Origin: Stratiolaelaps scimitus
Taxonomy: Eukaryota; Arthropoda; Arachnida; Mesostigmata; Laelapidae
Reading direction: 5' to 3'
Length of the DNA stretch: 64,000 bases
Assembly: GCA_019614645.1 (NCBI GenBank)
Contig: JABWDB010000005.1
Location: 10,882,001 to 10,946,000 of the forward strand
Positions 12,298 through 22,867 of this stretch are shown one piece after another (within the stretch, counting starts at the first letter, position 1; each line of letters begins with the position of its first letter). The translations under genes were made by a program, and so were the position numbers. The notes beneath the pieces are model-generated. The model worked only from the letters and a program-made list of their open reading frames with translations, was not told the DNA's origin and ran no database searches.

Positions 12298-13232
12298 CTC
12301 CCTCTCCGATTTTGCCCCATTGTATATCGCCGGCCGCTTTTTTCCGCTCACAATAGTCAATAAAAATTTGAAATTTGATTCGCTGCCGATGATGTTCGGT
12401 TCTGTTCCGTTCTCGAACATTGGCTGGCACGGATTCAACCAACGGCGACAGCGGCGGCGCTGCCTCTACGAGCGATCGGTGGCTGTCGTTTCTGTCCTGT
12501 CTCATGGGCAACAAGAGACAAGAGGTCGGCAAGCACAATCGCTGCTTCGCTGATTCCTCCAAGTATCATAGTGTTCCGACACATCAGTTCGCCATCACAT
12601 TACCGAGCGGTTGGCTTCTCGCTCCAGAAGATCGACAACGACCGCCGGCTAAGGTCCCATAGCGGGGCCACCATGTCCACCACGTCCGGCGGAGTATAGT
12701 TGCGCTCGGGGCACAGCATACAGCATAACATCTCCGATCGTCGCGGTCCTATTGCGTATGTGCCGATTGCAATTTTCCATTGTGCTTTAGAGGGGTTACA
12801 GCGGACTGTGTTAGACGAGTTAGCTGACGCCGGCGATGAATGATGAAGGCGTTGTGCTGCGGCTGCTGCTGCTGCTGCAGGGAGAGCAGTATCGACACGC
12901 GCCACTTTTAAGCCACACACTCACACACAAGTTATAGCAGAGGTGGGCGCCGGTGGACGTCGTTATGCAAAACGTTTCAATGGCGCAGAAAAAGCGCCAG
13001 CAGAAACCGGAGGCGAAAGGCCACTTCCACCGGCTCCCCCGCCACGCAACAGATCAACGACAGCAATAAGAGGAGGAGGAACAACAACAACAACAGCAGG
13101 TACAACAACAGCAGCGATGACGACGTCTGCACTTTGGTGCTGGTAAATCACCAATGTGCACCACCGCTGTTGCTGATGCCCCTTGTCATGCAAGAGAGTG
13201 CGACAGTACAGTAAAGGCGGTGGCGGAGAAAT

Positions 13233-13246
<14 letters not shown>

Positions 13247-13275
<29 letters not shown>
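13247..13275. repeat. (AG)n microsatellite
   Basis: An uninterrupted AG dinucleotide tract of about 29 bases. It creates arginine/glutamate-rich spurious ORFs on the plus strand and Ser/Leu-rich ones on the minus strand. It could bind GAGA-type factors if this is arthropod regulatory DNA, which is inference only. Confidence 0.95.
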
Positions 13276-13277
<2 letters not shown>

Positions 13278-13461
13278 ATGGATCGGGCCGCGAGCTGTCC
13301 GTCTGCTCACTGCTGATGGACGGATGGCAGACGGCGTCGATCGTCATCGTTAGTTCACGTCCACCGGAACAACGTCGCGCAGGTCGATCGAGGCGGCGCC
13401 GACGGCTGGCGGAATCAGAATACGCGGAAGCGGACCGGACCACCAACGTCAAACGTTGCTA

Positions 13462-13488
13462 AAGTCAGATGCCACCGTCATCTGACTT
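13462..13488. repeat. Perfect 10-bp hairpin, 7-nt loop
   Basis: AAGTCAGATG (13462-13471) and CATCTGACTT (13479-13488) are exact reverse complements around the loop CCACCGT. A smaller CAACG/CGTTG inverted pair lies just upstream at 13444-13458. Confidence 0.88.
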
Positions 13489-15203
13489 CAACATCATCAG
13501 CATCATCAATCACTTCACGCCACACCACTTCTGATCATGGGATCTGTTTCGAAGGACACCTCTGATGACCAGCATTGGGCGAGTAGCTAGTTTCAGCTTC
13601 AACCCGCGATACTGGCTAATAGCCCATTCGAAACGTACCAAGTTCAAGCAAGTCGCTTTCATTGTGTCATTCTTTCGCCATCTTTCTCTCTCTCTCTCTC
13701 TCTCTCGTCATCTATCTATTGTTTATACGATCGCTCATTAGCCATAACTACGTATATACACTACAACACGGTGCGAAGTGATGCAGAGAAAATAGACAAC
13801 AGTATCAGGCTAAGGCCCGCTTCTGCTCTAAGTTGTTTCTGCGCATTGGCTCAGCCAATAATATGTGTCATGTGCGATAAATGGAGTGAGGTTGTTTTTT
13901 TTTTGACCGTCTCGTAAAGTCTGGCCCAAGTCTACCCTTCTGCAAATGAAAGAAGAGATAGGTTGCTCATCTTGGTGAACTTCCCGCCATGACATTTAGC
14001 ATGCTTCCGCGTGGACCACCGGCATAGAATTGCTCTGTTGACCATTGGGCTTACATGCGCAAGTACATATAACTTTATACAGATGGGTAGCTTGTTGTGT
14101 GGTTACTGCCGTCGTGTGAATGGCCAGCATCACGTTACGAGCAATTCGATGACCCAGAAGGCCAACAACGACCTACAACAACAACAACATCAGCAGCTGC
14201 AGCAGCGGGAGTAGCCGCATATGAGCACGAGGTGTACAGCAATACCTCGCTCACCTTCGCACCGCCTCCAGCCTCCTCAAACCACATTTTTTTGCAATTC
14301 CCTCTCCCTCTCTCCCCTTTCGTACACTTTCGCCGGTTAGCCATGGCCTGCTCGTCGCTCAAACATCGCCGACGGTTTCATCGACCCCCGAATCAATTTG
14401 GCCCCCAAGTCACCTTGAGCTGTCAAAGGCGCGCGCGCGCGCGCGCCAGCCACGCGGGCGAGGGAGCGAGAGAGAGAACTACAAGATGATGCCAAGCAGC
14501 TCTCTCTCTCTCGAGACCAGACTCGCTTCGTCTACTAACCCCATGAACACTATAACGAGAGCATGAATTCGCCTGAGGAAGACGGGGAAGAACGAACGTC
14601 GGCGAGAAAGATGGGAGGTATAGGGGTTGGCACGGAGCTACACAACCCCTTGCAGCAGGCTCAATTTCGCCTATTCTAACCTTTCGGCTCGACAACACGG
14701 GCTCCCGACTGCTTGTCTCCTGCCGACGCGTGGTGGTGCGCTTGGGATCGCTCCTATTCGCCGTCGAAGAAATCAACTTCTCCCAGAAGAGCAGTGGCAG
14801 CAGCAGCAGCAGCAAAATTCGACCTTCATCGAACCTTCGTCACATTTAGGTAGGGCTTCGTTATGTAGACGACCGCCACCACTTGGCTGGGCCAGGACAC
14901 GACGACATGTTTCTTCTCGTCTTCCGAAATGAATCAGAATGGACCCCATTTACCATCGAGGCCGCTTCATCGAATAGCCACGCTATCCCACATAGGCACT
15001 CAATGTAAGCCAGTGCTGAGTGCTGTCAGAGAGAGATATGTATGCCGCATGTGTATGTCTGCGGGTAACCTCAAGATCCATGTCTTCCATGGTATAATAG
15101 CGAGCAAGCCGGCTGGCCGCGGGTTCGTCTACCTGGTGGTTTTATTGCAATGCTTCGATTTGGCAGCGCTAAATGAGTCATCAAATTCTCATATTCTGCG
15201 GTA

Positions 15204-15240
15204 GCGGCGGCGGCGGCGGCGGCGGCAGCAGCAGCGGCGC
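15204..15240. repeat. (GGC)n/(AGC)n triplet tract
   Basis: A GCG/GGC triplet run passes into CAG units and ends in GGCGC. It encodes Gly/Ser in one plus frame. I see no flanking splice signals and treat it as a microsatellite. Confidence 0.9.
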
Positions 15241-16663
15241 TCACAATGAAATGAGACCCGTTGTGCAGGGACTCATGGAGAATTCATGTAAATGTGGATT
15301 ACATTACATGCCGGCCGCTGAATGTGTGGAGCTTTTCATTTCGTTGAGATTTTTCGTTTTCGTGACTTTGTATGTATTCCATTGAGTGACACAGGGTCGA
15401 TTTTTCACTCTCGTACACTGACAGCGAGCAATATATCTGCTTATACATACGCAGGTAGCTAGCATAGGTGTGCACAGACTTCGCGCTGCACGAAGAAGAT
15501 TGAATGTTTGGGTATGGTGAATATGTACAGGTGTCTGTGTTGATCAAACTGGGTTAGTTAAAATAAATGAATATACTAAAGTTATCTCAAGAACAATAAA
15601 AATACCAAAGCATCCGTCTGACCTCCATGTCTTCCAATAGCTTTACATTGCATTACGCCTCAGATTGCAGTTCGCTTACAACAGCAACAACCGGCCGACT
15701 CAGAGAAGCAAGTATCGAGAGCGACCCGAGCCGAAAATCGTCTCATCGTCACTGAATCATTGGACACGATAACGTCGACTGGTCGCGCAACAAAGCCCTC
15801 GACAAAATCAAAATCATAAAACAAGGTACGAAAAGTTAAAGAGAATCAGCCAAAAGATGATCAGACGGCATGAACCCCCGCGGCACATGCGAACACAGTA
15901 GTAGCCAACAGCGGAGCAGCAGCATAACATCAAACGATTCTGTGGCAACATGGAACATGGCACATGACAGGTTACCAGCAGCGTAAGCAGCAGCCGCCGC
16001 CGCCGCAGCGATCTGGCCGCGGCGGCGGCAGCGATACAGATCAGACGAAGCAGATCGGGCTTCTTGGTGTTGCCGCTCAGACGCGCTCCATCAAGTAGCA
16101 GGCAGTCGGCCTGTCTATCCGTGTCCGTCGATGGCTCCAGTCGACAGTCGAGTCGTCGATCCCATGTCGACTCTTCGTAATGTCTTCTGTCTCGACGCTT
16201 TCGTCTCCTGTGGACCGGCATCTATCTACCCCTCGTTCTGTCGCAGGCAGGAGGAGTTCTGGCGACGGCCGCGGCGGTGGCCGTCGCCGCCACCGCCGCC
16301 GCCGACGCCGCCATTGTCAAGGGTTCGCATCCTACAACTCCAACTGCTGATCTATACCAAGATTTCTGCTACTATTACTACCGATGCTGCCGCTACCCAT
16401 TGCCATTGCCTCCGCCGCCGCTGCTGCCGCTGCACCGATTCGAAGTCGATGATGCCGAGTGAATCCGATGCTGAACCGAGCCGATCCAGCAAGAAGCACT
16501 GAGCAGCAGGGGAAGGCGGAAGAGAGAGAAAGCGAGAGAGAGAGAGGCAACGAGCCGAACTAGATATATAGAATCAAGCCGGTTCGTCCGATGACTACAA
16601 GAAGCTCGCTATCTATCTCTCCGTAAGAAATTGCTGTCGATGCAATGGCCAAGCGACATGGGT

Positions 16664-16698
16664 TGCCTGCCTGCCTGCCTGCCTGCCGGCCGGCCGGC
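16664..16698. repeat. (TGCC)6 followed by GGCC repeats
   Basis: Six TGCC units (16664-16687) are followed by GGCCGGCCGGC, a self-complementary GC tract. It is a tetranucleotide microsatellite. Confidence 0.92.
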
Positions 16699-17236
16699 GC
16701 ACGGAGACAACGCTACACCGATAGGGCAATCATATGTCGACGAACGGAGGAATGATATCGTTCGCTACGGAAAGAGTAAACGCCAAACGACGAACATCGA
16801 CCGCACAGATGCATGCCAAGACAGGTATACATACGGACAGCACCAGCAACGGCCGCAGCGGCAGCGGCAGTGGCGGTGGCGGCGGCGGCGTGACGGCGGA
16901 CACAATACATAATATATTTTTACCGGTAAACCAAGCGGAGAACAGCAGCAGCAGCAGTGGCACATGCGAACTGGTGAACGACTCTCGATCCGTCAGTCAG
17001 TCAGGGGGACGGACGGACGCGCGGCTCTCTCTCTCTCGCCTGATTCAACTCTGGTAGTGGAGCAAAGATATAGATGGATAATAGATAGATAGGTCCATAT
17101 AGATGTGGATGGATATATGGAAGGAATCTATTTTTCTTATTCTATCTGTGTTTGTGTATGCGTGCGTCTGTGACTATTCCATGTGATGGTATTACGTCGA
17201 CGCTGGATGGCCGAGCGGCGACAGGAGACCATCGCG

Positions 17237-17253
17237 CTGTGACCAGGTCACAG
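17237..17253. promoter_or_regulatory. Palindromic GTCA pair, possible nuclear-receptor site
   Basis: CTGTGAC-CAG-GTCACAG is a perfect 7-bp inverted repeat with a 3-base centre. It contains TGACC and GGTCA half-sites facing outward around one base, as in everted-repeat nuclear-receptor elements. The half-site similarity is established for that factor family. Use here is inference. Confidence 0.25.
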
Positions 17254-19104
17254 AGTGGGCGCGGACGCCAGATAGTCTCCGCCGATGAGTATGTGTAAAA
17301 GTGAGAGACAGACAGATAGAGAGAAAGAGAGAGAGAGAGAGAGAGAAGAAAAGAAAGATCGAAAACTGTGTAATAAATAGAACTACTACTAGAGAGTGAG
17401 AAAGCGAGTTACGCTGAGAAGATAAATAAAACGCCAATGGTATCACACACACACGAGCTACTATCGTATCGTATAATGCTTACAGAGTATGTCAGTGAGG
17501 AGTACGATATATGAATGGGGCCATGCAATGCATATCGACCAACTCAGAATTCTTTAATCCATAATAATAATAATAATAACAACAACAACAATAACAAGGA
17601 CAGCCACGGCAACAACAAACTGTATGCAAAAAGCAATCATTAATTTGTACGCTCCTCGTCGCGGGTCACATTGAGCGCGTGGATATCTATCTACTCGGTA
17701 GCACTGCCTCAATTAGTCATCACTCAATCAGTTTAGCCGTTTTTTTTTTGCTGGCCGTGGTAGTAGATCAGGCCGAACCAGATATTGTCTCCACTCCACG
17801 CTGGTCGTTGTTACGACTCGAACATTTGCTCATAGATAGATATTCTCCTCAGAGAATACGAACGAGTTAAGAGTGTAAGCGATACTCAACCGCGAGACCT
17901 CAGTATAGCCATCGATGCACATCTATAATATCCCGCAGCGGGGCTGCGAAGCAAAGGGCTGTTGAAAATGTAAGCGAACAGCGTGCGCGGAACAAAACAC
18001 ACGCATACACCCACCCTAATAGATGCACAGGCATATAGATAAATAGGTTGGTTAACAGACCAGTCCGGCCGAGTACGCCTAGGGAGGGCTCCACGGTGCG
18101 AGGGCTATCTCGAGCGCAACAACAGCAACAACAACAACAAGAATGAATATATCTCGATCTCTGCTGCGGTCACGGTTCACACAAACTCTCCGACCGCGGG
18201 TTGGCCTCACTCCGCGCCGATCCTTCAACAGTGCGTCATTATACAAGTTATAGAGATTATAGAAGTTGTTCCGCTGAGGCTGATTGCAAGCGAACGAAAC
18301 GATTGCAAGGAATGAGTGGATGAGGCAGGAGCACCGGCAGCAGCAGCAGCAGGAGCAGCAGCAGATAAATAGATAGATACAGGAGTAGGCTAGGGCGGCG
18401 TTGGCAGCGCGGCGAACAAGCAAATGTGATGGCAATTGCTTATCCGCTTTGAGATGGGATGCTTTCTACTGATTGTTGTATGAGCGTGCTTTTGTGTTAG
18501 TGTGTCTGTGTATGCTGTCGAGTGTTGCCCTTCGACAGCGGACGATGCGGACGCCAGTAAACGTGCTACGTTCGGCTTTCGGGTTTGTCCTATTGTCTTA
18601 TTATATCTGTGTATGTGTATTTGTACGAGTGGAGTGGTAGCAGTGGTAGAAGTAGTGGTAGCCGTTGTAGTCGTAGTGGTAGTCGTCGTTGTAGTCGCGC
18701 TAGAGACGTTCGTACGTTCGGTCTCGGTGGCTCGATCTCGGATTCGTTGAATGTTAGTTCGTGGTCGTTCAAGCGGCGTGTCTATGGCAAGGAGCACGGG
18801 AGCGACGAAGAAGGAAGAAATAAAGGGGGATCGGGGTGCGAGGGAAGTATCGCCCGCTGTCTCGGACACAGCGACGCCCCATTAAAGTCAGTGAGCTGCT
18901 TTTCCGAGACTCCGACCGACCGGTCGACCGACCGACTGACCGTCCTTCGGTTCGGGTCGATCCGAGGTCCTCCTGCGGGGACCCCGCTGCTAGGCGGCTT
19001 TCTTTTAGCGACCAGCGGAATCTACTGGACGATGCAGTGGGTGACCACTCGAAGGGGGTGACCGGGCAGATACGAGGGAAGCGCTCGGCATACAGCCGAC
19101 ACGA

Positions 19105-19123
19105 CGAGTAACACAGTTACTCG
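19105..19123. repeat. Perfect 8-bp hairpin, 3-nt loop
   Basis: CGAGTAAC and GTTACTCG flank ACA. The left arm contains the TAA that closes a 91-codon plus-strand open frame. It lies 48 bases upstream of the palindrome at 19171. Confidence 0.85.
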
Positions 19124-19170
19124 GCGGGCCTGTCTTCGGGTACCATTGAAGGAATTGGGTTGGTCCTTCT

Positions 19171-19188
19171 TCGGTCGCCGGCGACCGA
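19171..19188. repeat. Perfect 18-bp palindrome
   Basis: TCGGTCGCCGGCGACCGA equals its own reverse complement with no spacer. It is a candidate dimer-binding site or the core of a lost inverted repeat. It is not part of a microsatellite. Confidence 0.92.
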
Positions 19189-19987
19189 TTCCTATTTCGT
19201 TCGCTTTAGTTTCCCTCCTCCTGCCTTGACTTGACAAAGCTCGCTGGGCCATAGCATCCACTGATAGAGGGAGGACCTATTGGAGTTCTTCGCCTGCTTG
19301 AAGAGAAGCTCGGGATTGCGTTCAGACGAGGCGTCCCAAAGGCACGGCGACCTGCTAAACTGTCACTCCGATTGTACTGCACATCGCCCCTGGCTGATCT
19401 CGTCGGCAAATGTTACAACAATATTCTCGTTTTATTCTCGTTTATCTGCCTCACCACGAAATGACCACGCCGAAAGTTGCGGGACACTCAAACGATTATC
19501 GAGTTACACCCCATTGCGTTGTTGCATGATTGAAGAGGGCATATACATAGTATAGTCTACCTTTCATCTAATGCAAAACTCATGCTGAACACAGCGATGC
19601 TGCAAGGCTGACGCTCACGAAGTGTGTCAACTGACGAGTCATCAACCTAATATAAATCTAACAGGTTCCATGCCGTATGATCAAGCGAACTGTCCTCTTA
19701 TATTTGTATTGCGAGCGGTGCATTTAATTATGACTGAATGCTGTATCCCTGTTATTCCTACTACAACAACAACAACAACAACAACACCTACATTACTCTG
19801 CTGCCGGACACCAGCTTTCCTCCTCTGTCATATTATATAAGGCCATCCAACAGAGAACGGACGTGAGAACCTTGAGCTAGTGGGGTCACTAGCCAGACCG
19901 ACCGACCAACCAACCAACCAACCGCAATTTCCATGCGTCCGACTGGCACCTTACGTACGTACATGCTAGATTGACTGCCCGTGGTGC

Positions 19988-20263
19988 GTGGACCGGGGTA
20001 TGCTGGAGGGGCTGGGGTATGGTCATAGCGGCTGGGTTCTGTGCTTTGTGTTCACGAAGGACGATGCGTTAGTGCGGTCGCGTGAACCGGTTGGCCCTCT
20101 GCTACTGCCGGCGGCGCCACGGCGATCAGTGGTCTCCTCTGGCATACGACAAATAGCACCAAACATCGGGGCAATTGACACATTGGGGCAAGAGTGGAGG
20201 GAGGTGCGGTCAGTGAGAGGACATGGTCTGAGAGGCTATGCCGTCCCCAAGGGGACACCATAG
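19988..20263 (+). CDS. Unidentified open frame, upstream half
   Basis: A plus-strand frame of about 91 codons ends in TAG at 20261-20263. It starts at GTG here, with an ATG four codons in. Composition is protein-like, with few codons starting in T, no long low-complexity run and a short hydrophobic patch near its N-terminus. I recognise no domain. The same frame resumes directly after the TAG and joins the ORF at 20315-20692 with no other stop, so the pair could be one sequence broken by a single nonsense codon. No splice borders or promoter are evident. Confidence 0.18.
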   Translation: MDRGMLEGLGYGHSGWVLCFVFTKDDALVRSREPVGPLLLPAAPRRSVVSSGIRQIAPNIGAIDTLGQEWREVRSVRGHGLRGYAVPKGTP

Positions 20264-20314
20264 ACCCAGGGTCCCCGCTCCCCCTGGCGCTATCTGAGCC
20301 AGTCAGCAGCCCCA

Positions 20315-20692
20315 ATGGCTAGGTGGCCTCCGCCCGCAATTGCGCGCTTGCCATACCACCAACGTGTGTTTGTGCAACTAGACACCCGTGCGTTCGTCCC
20401 GTGCGACCCTCCGCCACTGGTGGCGAATGAACCCGACGGGCCAACGAGACGCGACGACATTGAGGACATACACGATGGACGAGGCGAGAGGGAGCTGCAG
20501 GGCCCCACTCGTCGGAGAGTGGCGCTCCGTTTGCTCTCTACTGCCGATTGGGGCTTCGGCCGCATTCGGCTGACTCGGGAAGGGGACCCAAGGGTCGGCG
20601 AAACCCATAATCTTAACGGGCATATTAAATCTGGCCTCGTTGCACATATCGTTGCAGCCAGACAGCCAGCTGCCTGCCTGACTGCCATATAA
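20315..20692 (+). CDS. Unidentified 125-codon ORF
   Basis: A true ATG (20315, followed by G at +4) opens 125 codons to TAA at 20690-20692. T begins only about one codon in nine and G is the commonest first base, a bias typical of coding sequence. The product is Arg/Pro-rich at the start, acidic in the middle (RRDDIEDIHDG) and has no recognisable domain or signal peptide. It shares its frame with 19988-20263 across one TAG. Against it, two minus-strand frames over the same bases are also open, and no AATAAA follows. It could be a pseudogene or an old transposon ORF. Confidence 0.22.
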   Translation: MARWPPPAIARLPYHQRVFVQLDTRAFVPCDPPPLVANEPDGPTRRDDIEDIHDGRGERELQGPTRRRVALRLLSTADWGFGRIRLTREGDPRVGETHNLNGHIKSGLVAHIVAARQPAACLTAI

Positions 20693-20924
20693 ATGTAATA
20701 ATATCACTATATATATTTATTATTCGCAATTTGTAACGTCGTTGTCGTCGTATAGACGGCTGCAGCGGCGGGGGCCTTGCACTGGTTGCGGACGCGGGGG
20801 TTGATTTTGGGGATGTTGTGGTGGCGGAGAGGACGGGGCTCTGACCACCCCAATCGGTCGGACCACAGCGGTTCGAGCTGGTCGCCTTGCTGGGAAGCAA
20901 TGTCTAGTCGGCGGGCTGAGTTGA

Positions 20925-20963
20925 GCGGCGGCGGCGGTGGCGGCGGCGGCGGCGGCGGCGGCG
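20925..20963. repeat. (GGC)n triplet tract
   Basis: A nearly uninterrupted GGC run with a single GGT interruption, giving Gly, Ala or Arg runs. It has strong G-quadruplex potential on the plus strand. Confidence 0.93.
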
Positions 20964-21652
20964 AGCACGAATCTCTCCGCGACATGGGTTCTCCCGTTAA
21001 AGAGAGCCGCAGAGCTAGACTTAGTTGTGGGCAACGCCGCTCAGTACAGGGACGCAGTTAGTACGCGAACACAGTCCTGCACACGCGCACACAGACACAT
21101 CTATAGGCATTTACACGCACTACGGCAGGCGAGAAAGGCCAATGAGTGTGGGCAGAGAGGCCAAAGGACCTACGGAGCTCGTTGGGCTCGTTGGGGGTTC
21201 GGATGAAGGGTGCGGACGTTGGGCCTGCTATCCATGGGCCTGCCGGGGGCTCGGCAGGGCTGGTCGAAACCGGCGGTGGCACCATATCGATGAAACATGC
21301 CGTGTCATCGTGCACGTTATATGTTTTGAGCAAGAGAACGTGCGACAGCCGGCGCGGAGACAGACAGGCTAAGCTAAACCGGTCGGGGCAGACCGCAGCT
21401 AAACCGGGCGAACGAAGATCGCGGTAGATTCGCTTCGTTGGCAGACCTTGCTGCTGTTAGCTCAGCAAGCAGATGCTATCCCGCAATTGGTTTGGCTGCC
21501 TGGTGGACGCGCAGGGAAGCACGAGTGGACGAGGTGGACTGCGGTTGGCTTTCCGGTCGTCGGTTATAATATTAGCGGACCCTTAATACCCCTTAGAGCT
21601 TGTTCATGGCTATTGGGCGTTCAGGTGCCATGACACGAGATTAGTTGCTCAG

Positions 21653-21942
21653 TTGTGTCTGATAATGACTAGTTACCTGGCTGGTAAACAGCTAGCTGGT
21701 GGGAAATTTCAAACGCGTTGCTACATGCAACACAGTTTACACATGCTCCATCAGTCACCTGCATACGTTTTCCGTATCACCTTTTTGCAAAAAGAACACA
21801 ATACCCAATATCCTCTCCGAGACACGTATTTTTTGTCGATCCCTAAACGTCTCCGTCGACCGGCACCAGATGAACGCAACGTATCATGCAACCACCATCT
21901 CGTGTTGGGTCTGATGCCAACGTCCATCACTTACGGCTGCCG
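21653..21942 (+). CDS. Candidate exon ending at a GTAAGA donor
   Basis: A plus-strand open frame of about 96 codons closes with a TAA made by the donor itself: TGCCG|GTAAGAA at 21942/21943. That is what an internal exon read through its own splice site would look like. Possible acceptors lie inside it, for example after a T-rich CCTTTTTGCAAAAAG near 21796. The C-terminal part is basic then mixed (KRLRRPAPDERN) and carries no domain I recognise. Only one end is supported, and the true 5' border is unknown. Confidence 0.2.
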
Positions 21943-22376
21943 GTAAGAAAAAGTCAATCGTAAAATGAAGGCATTATCAAATATCGAAGATACATACGGA
22001 GTCTTCGCCTTCGGCAGGAGAAGACGGTCGCTCTTACGCATCTTCTGTCATCACCGACCTCCGGTGTCTTTTCTGTTCACCCGTCGATGACTTGTCGACA
22101 TCGTCTCTGACTGAGTCCCTAACTGATTCGAGCCTGACGTGCTTCGTAGCACAACTCCAGCCGCCTCTCGATAGGAGACGCAACAAACGGCCCAATCGCA
22201 TTCATCGTCATTGTAACACCTCGTGCGCAGCATTGGTGCCGCTGTGGTTGCCGCTGCCAGGGCGACAGTCCTCATGGGTCGACTGGCCAGTCAGCGAGTC
22301 AGCCAGAATTCGGCCGAAATGTGCCGTGAAAACTTCTCCCTCTTCAGACTTTGCTACGTTTCCGCGCTCGTCCCCC

Positions 22377-22399
22377 CTCTCTCTCTCTCTCTCTCTCTC
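22377..22399. repeat. (CT)n microsatellite
   Basis: An uninterrupted CT tract of about 23 bases, followed by further pyrimidine-rich DNA and a T9 run. A donor-like CTC|GTGAGTGT lies about 130 bases downstream. Confidence 0.95.
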
Positions 22400-22689
22400 G
22401 GTGTCTCGCTTCCTCTTGCTCTCGCTCTTGACTTTTTTTTTGCATTTCGTCGCGTCTGCCGTCGTCGTCGTCGCTACCGCTGCTTCCACCGGAGCGGCTA
22501 CTCTCGGGAAATTCGCCATTTCTCCTTTTGCTCGTGAGTGTGTATGTGTGCTTTTGCTTTGCGCCAGCGGGAAACTCAACATGCGAGCATAGCCTACACA
22601 TCTGTTTGCATCGCATTGGCAGCAGCGATTGGCTGGTGTCGCTAACCGGCCGAGTAGTGTTGAACGGATCCAACGAGCGGGCGACCCGT

Positions 22690-22692
<3 letters not shown>

Positions 22693-22725
<33 letters not shown>
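22693..22725. repeat. (TA)n microsatellite, 33 bases
   Basis: An uninterrupted AT/TA tract, the second longest in the window. It generates Ile/Tyr-repeat spurious ORFs on both strands. Confidence 0.97.
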
Positions 22726-22729
<4 letters not shown>

Positions 22730-22752
22730 TAAATATATGATATTTCACATTG

Positions 22753-22773
22753 ATTCTGTTGTAACAACAGAAT
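22753..22773. repeat. 21-bp near-perfect palindrome
   Basis: ATTCTGTTGT and ACAACAGAAT are exact reverse complements around a single A. It sits between (TA)n at 22693-22725 and a (CT)n/(TA)n pair at about 22778-22867. Confidence 0.9.
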
Positions 22774-22843
22774 ATATATTCTCTCTCTCTCTTTCTCTCT
22801 CGCTTTCTTTGTCTTGCTACAGCTCTCGATCGTATTCGCGCAC

Positions 22844-22867
22844 ATATATATATATATATATATATAT
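22844..22867. repeat. (TA)n microsatellite
   Basis: A 24-base alternating AT tract following a CT-rich stretch. Confidence 0.95.

Larger units (their letters stand above)
10465..18690. other. Non-coding stretch with triplet repeats
   Basis: No gene is supported. The ORFs are short, mutually overlapping and driven by CAG/CTG, GGC and GA repeats. Contents I can name are the hairpin at 12268-12297, the (CTG)5(CAG)10 palindrome at 11284-11328, (GA)n at 13247-13275, the hairpin at 13462-13488, (GGC)n at 15204-15240, TGCC/GGCC tetranucleotides at 16664-16698, the GTCA palindrome at 17237-17253, (GA)n near 17325-17347 and AAT/AAC triplets near 17564-17598. Confidence 0.6.
18700..21460. other. Stop-poor block with overlapping ORFs
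   Basis: Across this block several frames on both strands stay open for 80-160 codons at once, for example plus 18585-19061 and 18836-19111, plus 19988-20263 and 20315-20692, minus 20290-20688 and 20378-20707, minus 21058-21333 and plus 21146-21427. Simple repeats are fewer than elsewhere, apart from a GGC tract at 20925-20963, GACC/CCGA tetranucleotides near 18912-18942 and ACCG/ACCA units near 19896-19923. Openness in many frames argues for composition rather than one gene. A decayed mobile-element ORF is an alternative. Confidence 0.45.
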
